DNA of 23,744 nt from Candidatus Staskawiczbacteria bacterium (GTDB taxonomy: Bacteria; Patescibacteriota; Minisyncoccia; Minisyncoccales; Staskawiczbacteraceae): positions 1 through 23,744 of the forward strand of contig CALRFZ010000012.1 in NCBI GenBank assembly GCA_943357015.1. The letters are read 5' to 3'. How positions within the stretch are numbered: the first letter of the stretch is position 1; each line of letters opens with the position of its first letter. The notes under the pieces were generated by a model that was given only the letters and a program-made list of their open reading frames with translations, did not search any database and was not told where the DNA came from. Shown one piece after another: positions 1 to 5,945 of the stretch. A program made the position numbers and the translations under genes.

Positions 1-731
1 ACTTTAGAAACATTGGTCGTCCAGAGTTCAGTGAAGTTATCTGGCAAAGACTCTGTTTCCAAGTATCTTCTATTTTTCTTGGCACCGAATCCCACGGCAA
101 CTCCGTCTTTCTGTTTCGTCTTGCCTCTTAAATAATCCAAAATGTAGGGCGGGTCAGTCATAACCATGTCCGCTTTCTTGCCATCCATGAGCGTGAGCAT
201 ATCAGATTCTATGGTACTGTCGCCGATCATAAGGCGGTAGTTTTCATCGCCCCAGACTTCGCCCTTTTTCATCTCAATGCTATTGATGTCTATTTTTTCC
301 AATTCCTTCTGCAAATCAAATATCTCGGGTGTTGGATCCACATCGAATATCTCGTCCAGCTCTTCTGTGCTGAACCCTGTTTTTTGGAGAAAAGTCTCAT
401 CAAATTCTTTAAGCAAGTCAAAATCCCAGGACCCTAAGTTCTTGTTGAGCCTGATATTTAATTCTTTTTCGATTTCAATATCAGGAATAGAGATATACAC
501 GACAGGAACTTTTGTGTGACCAAGTTCTCTGGCGACCTTTAATCTAAAATGCCCGCCTATGACAATATTCTCCCGTCCCTGGGCATTGTTGCACAGCAGC
601 GGATCAACCATGCCAAAACGCTGAATAGACTCTTTTAGGGCTTCTATTTGCATCTGATTCCATTTGCGTGGATTGTAAGCACTGGGCTTGAGTTCATTGA
701 TATCTACTTGAACGATTGTTATGTTTTCCAT
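1..731 (-). CDS. ParB-like domain / DNA methyltransferase fusion, 3' end beyond window
   Basis: An open frame starts at ATG 731 and runs without a stop to the window edge (about 243 codons seen). Residues ~5-100 look like a ParB/sulfiredoxin-type nuclease domain: LKPSAYNPRKW near the start, then an IVIGGHFRLKVARELG stretch. The following NIRLNKNLGSWDFDLL segment is typical of the linker in phage-type ParB-methyltransferase fusions. The second part begins at GDENYRLMIGDS and contains motif IV, TDPPY, typical of N6-adenine or N4-cytosine DNA methyltransferases. Motif IV comes early and no FxGxG motif I precedes it, suggesting the beta-class order with motif I beyond the window. It probably methylates DNA in a phage/plasmid-like context. 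No clear Shine-Dalgarno site precedes the ATG. The fusion and motif are direct observations; substrate and target site are unknown. Confidence 0.85.
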   Translation of the reverse strand, partial: MENITIVQVDINELKPSAYNPRKWNQMQIEALKESIQRFGMVDPLLCNNAQGRENIVIGGHFRLKVARELGHTKVPVVYISIPDIEIEKELNIRLNKNLGSWDFDLLKEFDETFLQKTGFSTEELDEIFDVDPTPEIFDLQKELEKIDINSIEMKKGEVWGDENYRLMIGDSTIESDMLTLMDGKKADMVMTDPPYILDYLRGKTKQKDGVAVGFGAKKNRRYLETESLPDNFTELWTTNVSK

Positions 732-762
732 AGTTATATGTTAAATGTGAATATTGGAGCTC

Positions 763-790
763 AAAAAACACCGCTACAGTAAGCGGTGTT
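763..790 (-). terminator. Rho-independent terminator just upstream of the ParB-methyltransferase
   Basis: A 9-bp perfect stem (aacaccgct 767-775 with agcggtgtt 782-790) closes a 6-nt loop and on the minus strand runs into six T. It ends about 30 nt before the ATG at 731, so it would stop minus-strand transcription coming from 800-1200 or act as a leader attenuator. Confidence 0.65.
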
Positions 791-816
791 GAAGAAAAAA
801 AGACTATAACTTCAAA

Positions 817-842
817 CAACAAAACCCCTGTAGGTTTTATTG
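817..842 (-). terminator. Second hairpin, likely terminator of a minus-strand transcript
   Basis: The arms caacaaaacc (817-826) and ggttttattg (833-842) pair over 10 positions with one mismatch around loop cctgta. On the minus strand it directly follows the stop codon of the small frame at 844-846 and is followed by a T-rich stretch. This supports transcription of the region. Confidence 0.45.
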
Positions 843-843
843 C

Positions 844-1014
844 TTAGAGCCATAGTCCTTTAATAAGTTCTTTGTGTTGGTCGAAGACCGGAGGAACCTT
901 ATTCAGTTTTCCTAATGATTTGAGAATTTCACTTTTCACCAGGTTTTGTCCGCAACGGGCAGGTGGCGAGTGAATTCAGCCAAGCGTATAGATATTTTTA
1001 CGAGCTACCTTCAT
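844..1014 (-). pseudogene. Possible small gene with an in-frame TGA
   Basis: On the minus strand an ATG at 1014 opens MKVARKNIYTLG, then TGA (978-976), and the same frame continues for 43 codons (IHSPPARCGQNLVKSEI...KGLWL) to TAA at 844. A GTG at 939 could start a 31-residue product from the last part. A terminator-like hairpin follows at once. It could be a gene broken by a nonsense mutation, two unrelated short frames, or non-coding DNA. I do not recognise a family. Confidence 0.25.
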
Positions 1015-1339
1015 CTTATATTATCCAAGCGTTGCGTCAACGGGGGAGTTATCCACACCCTGCAACGATTTGTCAGTAGTGTCAATAGTGTGGAGGTTGT
1101 AGATTCTCCCCATTTCCTTTTATGGTGTCTATCGTGTCTATTGAGACCCGACCCACCTGCTTCAAATTCGGGCTGGAAAATTTACCCTTAATATGCCATA
1201 ATGCCCTTAGGAAATACTAAGTACTTGGGTACTTAACCCGAGTTGCCCGCCAAAATTGGAAATCGGAATCAGTGCCCAAAATGGGGTCGGCGCTTCGCGC
1301 CGACCCCATTTTGCGTTCAGAAACCCTTTTCGAAAAATT
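1015..1339. other. Gene-poor stretch with a DnaA-box-like site
   Basis: No convincing gene is visible here. It holds TTATCCACA at 1049-1057, identical to the classical DnaA box, repeated agtgtc/gtgtct words around 1077-1140, and two overlapping short hairpins near 1217-1245 (taagtac...gtacttg and acttgggt...acccgagt). The same TTATCCACA word recurs at 4431-4439. Confidence 0.35.
1278..1312. repeat. 16-bp perfect GC-rich hairpin
   Basis: aaaatggggtcggcgc (1278-1293) pairs perfectly with gcgccgaccccatttt (1297-1312) around a 3-nt loop. It is much more GC-rich than its surroundings. The ends provide short A and T runs, so it could be a bidirectional terminator insulating the R-M module, or a REP-like palindrome. 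It is absent from the right-hand repeat copy. Confidence 0.7.
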
Positions 1340-1536
1340 GCGGTGTGTATTGAACGAAGTTCGAATGTATTTTGAATTGAACCCTGACGACCAATGATGC
1401 GCGCCTCGTACACGCTCGCGGACTCGCGTGTGCAAAAACCAAAAAATTTCCTTGCATTTTTCTCGCGTCTCCTCCCCCCACCCCTCCACCGCGAAGCGGA
1501 ATGAATGGAAAGGAAATTTTTGGTTTTGCTTCGCCG
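1340..1536 (-). repeat. Left copy of the inverted repeat flanking the R-M module
   Basis: Positions 1401-1536 are the exact reverse complement of 5601-5736 (136 bp by eye, no mismatch). A second block, 1340-1373, matches 5833-5866 in inverse at about 30 of 34 positions. The core is palindromic itself: 1432-1453 (gcaaaaaccaaaaaatttcc...) can pair with 1510-1529 (aaggaaatttttggttttgc), and acacgc 1410-1415 pairs with gcgtgt 1426-1431. It is C-rich on this strand and unlike neighbouring AT-rich DNA. An open frame runs through it but is probably incidental. Confidence 0.9.
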
Positions 1537-1562
1537 TCAGCATGTATATATCATATAACAAT

Positions 1563-1600
1563 TTGGAATATAACACAACGGAATACTATTATATAGATAT
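1563..1600 (+). promoter_or_regulatory. Likely leaderless promoter of the controller gene
   Basis: TTGGAA (1563-1568) and TATTAT (1587-1592) are separated by 18 bp. Transcription would begin about 7 nt later, at or next to the ATG at 1601. No Shine-Dalgarno sequence lies before that ATG. Leaderless transcripts are known for several R-M controller genes. The region is rich in short ATAT palindromes, but I cannot define a C-box with confidence. Confidence 0.45.
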
Positions 1601-1822
1601 ATGACTAAGGCAATATTTTCAAAAGACCACAAATATACTGTCGAACAGCTCAAGAAAGCTCGTCTTGAGGCGGGCTTGGATCAAGCTGATGTAGCAAAGC
1701 TACTCGGTAAAACTCAACCTCACATTTCAAAAATTGAAGCAGGACAAAGACGACTTGATATTACTCAACTTAAAGAATTTGCAAAAATCTATAAAAAAGA
1801 CTTGTCTTTTTTCATAAAATAA
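1601..1822 (+). CDS. XRE-family HTH protein, probable R-M controller (C) protein
   Basis: A 73-residue protein that is essentially one helix-turn-helix domain: residues ~13-65 carry LKKARLEAGLDQADVAKLLG, then TQPHISKIEAGQRRLD as the recognition helix region. The length and single-domain build match C proteins of type II R-M systems, which bind DNA as dimers and switch on their own promoter and the endonuclease gene. Its stop (1820-1822) lies one base before the ATG of the restriction endonuclease gene, so the two are almost certainly co-transcribed and translationally coupled, the usual C-R arrangement. It could instead be a plain XRE repressor or antitoxin, but the neighbours favour a controller. 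Confidence 0.85.
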   Translation: MTKAIFSKDHKYTVEQLKKARLEAGLDQADVAKLLGKTQPHISKIEAGQRRLDITQLKEFAKIYKKDLSFFIK

Positions 1823-1823
1823 T

Positions 1824-2525
1824 ATGACACTTCCTGAACTCAAAAAGAAGCTTAAAAATATCAAAGCTCTCGGTTTCGTTAAAAGTCACCGAAAGGGTGA
1901 TACTGGAATCGGTAAAACTCTTGAAGATTTACTCGGTATCAAGGAAAACAATATCCCTCTACCCGATATTGGTGAAATAGCAGAACTCAAAGCGTATCGT
2001 CGAAGTGCTAGCTCAATGCTTACACTTTTTACATTAGAACCACAGCCGAAAGGTGGAGACAGAGATAGAACACTTCTTGATAATTTCGGATATTCAAAAA
2101 GAGACAATGGTCGTTCTAAAGAATTACACAGCACTCTTTCCTGTAAACGATATAACAATCAAGGATTAAAACTAAAAGTAGAGAAAGATAAGGTTCGTGT
2201 TGTTGGTAAGGGTAAACGACTCAATATTTATTGGGATATGGAAAACTTGAGAAAAAAGTTTGAAGCAAAACTCCCAGCACTCGTGTATGCACTAGCAGAT
2301 TGCAAAGAGATTAGAGGAGTTGAACATTTTCATTTCAACCAAGCATACTTCTTGGATGGTTTTGATTTTGAACACTTCAAAAACATGGTTAAGAAAGATG
2401 CGATTGTTGTTGATTTTAGAATGTTCTATCGACCTAGCGGATCGGTTCGTAATCATGGCACTGGCTTTAGAGTAAAAATAAACCAGTTATATAACTGCTT
2501 TGATACAAAAGTTGATTTGAACTAA
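1824..2525 (+). CDS. Type II restriction endonuclease, MvaI/BcnI (MutH-like) family
   Basis: A 233-residue protein resembling MvaI/BcnI-type restriction enzymes, which share the MutH variant of the PD-(D/E)xK nuclease fold. Visible signatures: DTGIGKTLEDLLGIKENN at residues 26-43, with Glu34 in the position of the conserved N-terminal acidic residue, then PDIGEIAELKAYR with Asp48, Glu54 and Lys56 as the likely catalytic triad (D-x5-E-x-K), then SMLTLFT. Known family members cut CCWGG or CCSGG as monomers; the target here cannot be read from sequence. It is coupled to the upstream controller gene, and its last 4 bases overlap the end of the convergent methyltransferase gene. The family call is from motif memory, not a search. 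Length is normal for the family, and no truncation is seen. Confidence 0.8.
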   Translation: MTLPELKKKLKNIKALGFVKSHRKGDTGIGKTLEDLLGIKENNIPLPDIGEIAELKAYRRSASSMLTLFTLEPQPKGGDRDRTLLDNFGYSKRDNGRSKELHSTLSCKRYNNQGLKLKVEKDKVRVVGKGKRLNIYWDMENLRKKFEAKLPALVYALADCKEIRGVEHFHFNQAYFLDGFDFEHFKNMVKKDAIVVDFRMFYRPSGSVRNHGTGFRVKINQLYNCFDTKVDLN

Positions 2526-4387
2526 TTTTTCCTCAAGACAACAATACTTTCTTTGTTCATTGTCTCCTCTAAAGCACCGACAATGTTTGTTGGAGAGTTT
2601 TTAATAGGCATTCTTTTACCTGGAATATTTCGAACGATAATATCTTCGCAAGTAAACCCTATTTTTTCTGCTAATTCGGCAATAATAAAATCAGTAGGAA
2701 TTCTTACCTGCTTAACAAGTCTATTTCCAACAACAAGGCAAAAATACTTTCTTGGCTTAAGTATTCTATGAGCTTGCTTCAAACATTCATTTAAACCAAG
2801 ATTAAAACTTAAAACATCCCTTGCCCTAGCTTCATCTTGTTTCGCAATTTTTTCTAATGATTCTTTTAGAGAATCTGATGAAAGTGTGTGAATTAAATCT
2901 TTAGTAGCCCTACCACCAAGAAGATCATTATCTACACCGGAGGCATCATCTGGATCATCAAACACATCAATCCATTGCGCCGAAAGGCGAGAAAATTGCC
3001 CGTAAGCAACAGTTGTACGGCTATCGCCGTATGGTGGGGAGGTAATAATGCAGTCAATAGAGTTCGCTTTAATTCCATTGTCTTTTGACGAATCACCATA
3101 GATTATTTTTGTCCACGAATCCTTTTTTGCATCTTTGTAAAATTCAGTCATTCCTACGATATTTTTCTCTGCATGTTTGCGAAATATTCCAACAACATCG
3201 GGGTCATGCTTTTCAAGTTTTTCACCTTTTACTCGAACCAACTTAAATTCCCCAGTCTTTGTATTTGAGGAATAGCGAACCGTCTCACTAAAGGCAACTA
3301 TTAGAAAATTCTGAATTGCCTCATCTTTTATCTCGCGTATAGCTTTCTTTAATTTTGCGAGTTTAACAATTACTTTATCCTTGAACCAAAAATCAATATT
3401 CTTGAAATCAGGTCTTTGTATTTCTTTATCTTTAATTTTTTCTACTCTATCAAGCAAAGCAAGATACTCTTTTGTTAATTTTTGAGGATTGATTGGGGTT
3501 GTCTTCGCTTTCGCGAGAAAGATAGCTAAAGGATTAAGATCAATGCCATAGGCATTTCTTCCTATCAATCTACTTTCAACTAAAGCTGACCCAGAACCAC
3601 AAAAAATATCGCAAATAGTATCACCCTCTTTGCTATAAGTTTCTAGTAATCTTCTCCCAACCTGTGGAATAAACATCGCGGGATAAGTATGTATACCGTG
3701 CGTATGCGATTTTGTTTTTTCTCCCCTATAATCCCATGAATAATCTATTTTGCGGACATATTTTTCGTCTCTCGATTGTCCTTGATCTAGTTGTGATTCA
3801 AGATTGCGAATAATTTTAACGACAACACCCCTTACTTCTACCTCATCACGATAAATTGGAAATAATGTCGGGTTTGCCGGTTGCAATCTAAACTTTCCTT
3901 TCTCACGATATAATTTTTTGAGCGTTGCTTGGTTGTCATCTATAACGGCAACAACAGTCTGACCATTTTCTGCCACTTCTTGTTTGCGTATAACAACAAT
4001 ATCTCCGTCAAAAATTCCTTCGTCAATCATACTGCTACCTTGCACACGCAAAGCGTAGTGCTTGCCTTGTTTTCCAATTTCGTCTCTTGTGATTGTGATA
4101 GTTTCGTCTGGAATTTCTATTGCTTCAATCGGCTGTCCGGCGGCGATCGCACCAAGAATAGGGATTTCAACTGTTTGTTTTGCTTCAACCGTGGAAACAG
4201 CACGGGGTTGATTGTGTTCTTTGTTCAAAAAACCAGCATCTTGTAGCTTGCTGATGTAATAGTGAGCTGTTGAAACAGAAGCAAGCTTAAATTTTCGCCT
4301 GATCTCCTCAAGTGAGGGGGCATAGTCATTCTTTGACCTATAAGTTTTTATAAAATTGAAGACTTGCACTTGCTTTTTTGTGAGCAT
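2522..4387 (-). CDS. LexA-type repressor/protease fused to a DNA methyltransferase
   Basis: A single 621-residue frame. Residues 1-195 are a full LexA: winged-helix DNA-binding domain (ends near residue 65), linker with Ala83-Gly84 cleavage bond in ILGAIAAGQP, and S24 protease fold with catalytic Ser119 (GSSMIDEGIFDGD) and Lys157 (ATLKKLY). Residues ~210-621 are a SAM-dependent DNA methyltransferase: motif X-like HTYPAMFIP, motif I DIFCGSGSALVE (260-271), acidic GIDLNP (281-286), an ~160-residue middle region, and motif IV TSPPYGDS (449-456). SPPY favours N4-cytosine methylation, though N6-adenine cannot be excluded. It probably protects the host from the convergent MvaI/BcnI-like enzyme. The LexA part suggests self-cleavage on RecA activation and autorepression. 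Both halves look intact, and there is no sign of frameshift or separate starts. Confidence 0.88.
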   Translation of the reverse strand: MLTKKQVQVFNFIKTYRSKNDYAPSLEEIRRKFKLASVSTAHYYISKLQDAGFLNKEHNQPRAVSTVEAKQTVEIPILGAIAAGQPIEAIEIPDETITITRDEIGKQGKHYALRVQGSSMIDEGIFDGDIVVIRKQEVAENGQTVVAVIDDNQATLKKLYREKGKFRLQPANPTLFPIYRDEVEVRGVVVKIIRNLESQLDQGQSRDEKYVRKIDYSWDYRGEKTKSHTHGIHTYPAMFIPQVGRRLLETYSKEGDTICDIFCGSGSALVESRLIGRNAYGIDLNPLAIFLAKAKTTPINPQKLTKEYLALLDRVEKIKDKEIQRPDFKNIDFWFKDKVIVKLAKLKKAIREIKDEAIQNFLIVAFSETVRYSSNTKTGEFKLVRVKGEKLEKHDPDVVGIFRKHAEKNIVGMTEFYKDAKKDSWTKIIYGDSSKDNGIKANSIDCIITSPPYGDSRTTVAYGQFSRLSAQWIDVFDDPDDASGVDNDLLGGRATKDLIHTLSSDSLKESLEKIAKQDEARARDVLSFNLGLNECLKQAHRILKPRKYFCLVVGNRLVKQVRIPTDFIIAELAEKIGFTCEDIIVRNIPGKRMPIKNSPTNIVGALEETMNKESIVVLRKN

Positions 4388-4394
4388 ATATAGT

Positions 4395-4429
4395 ATTATA
4401 GAAAATAATTAGAATGTATACAAGTCTAA
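4395..4429 (-). promoter_or_regulatory. Leaderless promoter with overlapping palindromic operator, LexA-methyltransferase gene
   Basis: On the minus strand TTGTAT (4423-4418), a 17-bp spacer, and a perfect TATAAT (4400-4395) end 7 bp before the ATG (4387), so the mRNA should start at or next to the start codon. An imperfect palindrome, TTAGA...TCTAA with an inner TGTATACA, covers 4409-4429 and overlaps the -35 box. This is a good place for repression by the gene's own LexA domain. It does not match the Gram-positive or proteobacterial SOS box. Confidence 0.65.
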
Positions 4430-4441
4430 GTTATCCACATA

Positions 4442-5341
4442 ATGAAAACAGGAAGAAATGAAAAATGTCCATGCGGGAGCGGTTTGAAATATAAGAAATG
4501 TCATATGAACAAACCACGAGAGATTGGAGTATTACGCAAAGCATACGATATGGGTAAAGACCATGATTTTTACACTCGTTTTTTATTTGGTCTCGGCAAT
4601 ATCAGGAGTTGTGCGTACGGAAAAGATAAACAGCTAGAGTACGATAAAAGTTTTAGTCCGGTTTTCCAAAATCTGGTTGAAATGAATATTGTGAAAAAGA
4701 AATGCGTTGCACTTATTTCTCAACACCGTGAGGCGGTTGAAACAGGTAAAGATGGGAAATACCACGGTAACCAAATTGATGTAAATGAACCTATTGAGGA
4801 TGAACTGAATATTTTCTTTAAGGACTTTTTCATTCGCGGTGAAATGGCAATAGGAAGTATTATTGCACACTCACGATACATGGGATCAAATATTGGGTTT
4901 CTTTTTACAGACGACGAAAAGAAATTTCGCAAGGGATTGGCAAAATTTGTACTGGGCGAGAACGATGAGCGTTTTAAGGGACTAAATGCGTTCATGAAGC
5001 ATAATCGGACAACATGGTACGAATCCTTCAATGATCTTCGCAATAAAATTGAACACGAAGGGTGGCATTTGCCGAATTTTCAGTACACACTTGATTCAAA
5101 TAATAAAGTTCAGGTTCGGTTACCAACATCCCCCAACCAAACTATTGAAGAAATCTTGGAGTCATATTGGCAAAGTATGAGTATGTTTTGTGAGGAAGTC
5201 ATAGTTTTTCTTTTGAGCCTCAAACTAAAACAAGACATGGTGATTGTATTTATCCCAGAAGAAAAACGAGATAAAAATTTACCCGTTCGGTATATTGTCA
5301 GTCATAAAGATTTTCCTGGCGTTCTGTTGCAGTGCGGTTAA
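4442..5341 (+). CDS. SEC-C motif protein with HEPN-like RNxxxH motif, function unknown
   Basis: A 299-residue protein. The N-terminus (residues ~4-20, GRNEKCPCGSGLKYKKCH) is a SEC-C zinc-binding motif with Cys, Cys, Cys and His ligands. The rest is not a family I recognise. Near residues 200-208 it has DLRNKIEHEGW, matching the R-N-x3-H signature found in HEPN-domain RNases and toxins, in a segment that looks helical. The last third is also mainly helical, with a hydrophobic stretch (EVIVFLLSLKLKQ). It is divergent from the LexA-methyltransferase with a 54-bp shared spacer and lies inside the inverted repeats, so it probably travels with the R-M module. An accessory defence role is an inference. 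There is no Shine-Dalgarno site before the ATG; the stop is followed by a hairpin. Confidence 0.75.
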   Translation: MKTGRNEKCPCGSGLKYKKCHMNKPREIGVLRKAYDMGKDHDFYTRFLFGLGNIRSCAYGKDKQLEYDKSFSPVFQNLVEMNIVKKKCVALISQHREAVETGKDGKYHGNQIDVNEPIEDELNIFFKDFFIRGEMAIGSIIAHSRYMGSNIGFLFTDDEKKFRKGLAKFVLGENDERFKGLNAFMKHNRTTWYESFNDLRNKIEHEGWHLPNFQYTLDSNNKVQVRLPTSPNQTIEEILESYWQSMSMFCEEVIVFLLSLKLKQDMVIVFIPEEKRDKNLPVRYIVSHKDFPGVLLQCG

Positions 5342-5351
5342 TGGGAGCAAC

Positions 5352-5388
5352 CCCCGCCGTTTTATAATATCTCCTAAAAACGGCGGGG
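5352..5388 (+). terminator. Hairpin after the SEC-C gene
   Basis: ccccgccgtttt (5352-5363) pairs perfectly with aaaacggcgggg (5377-5388) around a 13-nt loop, starting 10 bases after the stop codon. The T-run after it is weak (atttg), so termination efficiency is uncertain. Confidence 0.6.
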
Positions 5389-5600
5389 ATTTGTGCACGC
5401 ACAGGGCGGGTGGGACAAGCACATACAGATTTGTTTGTGCCTAGCACAATCCGCTTTATGAGCTACCATCGAACTCGGTCGGAGGCACAGAGTTTAGAAC
5501 TACCACTAAACGCGGAGAGGAAGCGCCTCGGTCGCCGTGAGGGTGGAGAAAAGAGCAAACAAAAATGTTAAAATAAGATTGCTCTTTTCGGAGACTGAAA
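5389..5600. other. Non-coding, GC-rich spacer with hairpins
   Basis: No credible gene is visible. It contains a 6-bp pairing of gtgcct near 5438 with aggcac near 5484, and aaaagagcaa (5549-5558) pairing perfectly with ttgctctttt (5579-5588). Base composition resembles the adjacent repeat rather than flanking genes, so it may belong to the same dispersed element. I tested it for a tRNA and found no cloverleaf. Confidence 0.35.
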
Positions 5601-5866
5601 CGGCGAAGCAAAACCAAAAATTTCCTTTCCATTCATTCCGCTTCGCGGTGGAGGGGTGGGGGGAGGAGACGCGAGAAAAATGCAAGGAAATTTTTTGGTT
5701 TTTGCACACGCGAGTCCGCGAGCGTGTACGAGGCGCATTGTATCGTTTCACCTCGCACTCGGAGTGTACGAGGCAGTTTCAAGCCACCACGCGCTCCGCG
5801 CGTGCGATTCAGTCCTCGTCAGGATTCTCGGCAAAATACATTCGAACTTTGTCCAACAAACACCGC
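5601..5866 (+). repeat. Right copy of the inverted repeat flanking the R-M module
   Basis: 5601-5736 is the exact reverse complement of 1401-1536. Outside this core the two copies diverge: the right copy has about 69 extra bases, including hairpin cacgcgc (5788-5794)/gcgcgtg (5798-5804). The homology resumes at 5833-5866. The long plus-strand frame across it is most likely a by-product of GC-rich composition. Confidence 0.9.
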
Positions 5867-5899
5867 CCACGATAATTCAATGCTATATTTGTATAAATA

Positions 5900-5937
5900 A
5901 AAACCTCGCTTTAAATTGGCGAGGGTTTTGTTTTTTT
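5900..5937. terminator. Bidirectional terminator between accessory region and infB operon
   Basis: aaaacctcgc (5900-5909) pairs with gcgagggtttt (5919-5929) with one bulged G, followed by a 7-T run on the plus strand and ttttta on the minus strand. It lies 9 bp past the stop of the minus-strand membrane protein gene and would end the infB transcript. Confidence 0.8.
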
Positions 5938-5945
5938 GGGTGAAA

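Noticed and set aside
844..1014. Alternative genetic code with TGA as Gly for the whole window
   Set aside because: TGA ends the PilW-like gene at 13725-13727 just before the next start, and long conserved genes contain no in-frame TGA.
946..1191. 81-codon plus-strand frame
   Set aside because: It has no ribosome-binding site, no recognisable domain, atypical composition, and lies over the likely minus-strand transcript.
1217..1576. 119-codon minus-strand frame across the left repeat, with a similar protein from the right repeat (5537-5875)
   Set aside because: The similarity follows from the perfect DNA repeat. The frames have odd composition (Trp, Arg, Phe-rich), no start signals, and differ completely outside the repeat. 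GC-rich palindromic DNA lacking stops explains them.
5436..5490. tRNA-like words (ttcga, ggtagctca on the minus strand)
   Set aside because: No acceptor stem, anticodon arm or T-arm in the right spacing; only a 6-bp closing helix can be drawn.
1..5940. Prophage
   Set aside because: ParB-methyltransferase and LexA-like domains occur in phages, but no capsid, terminase, portal, integrase or lysis gene is visible.
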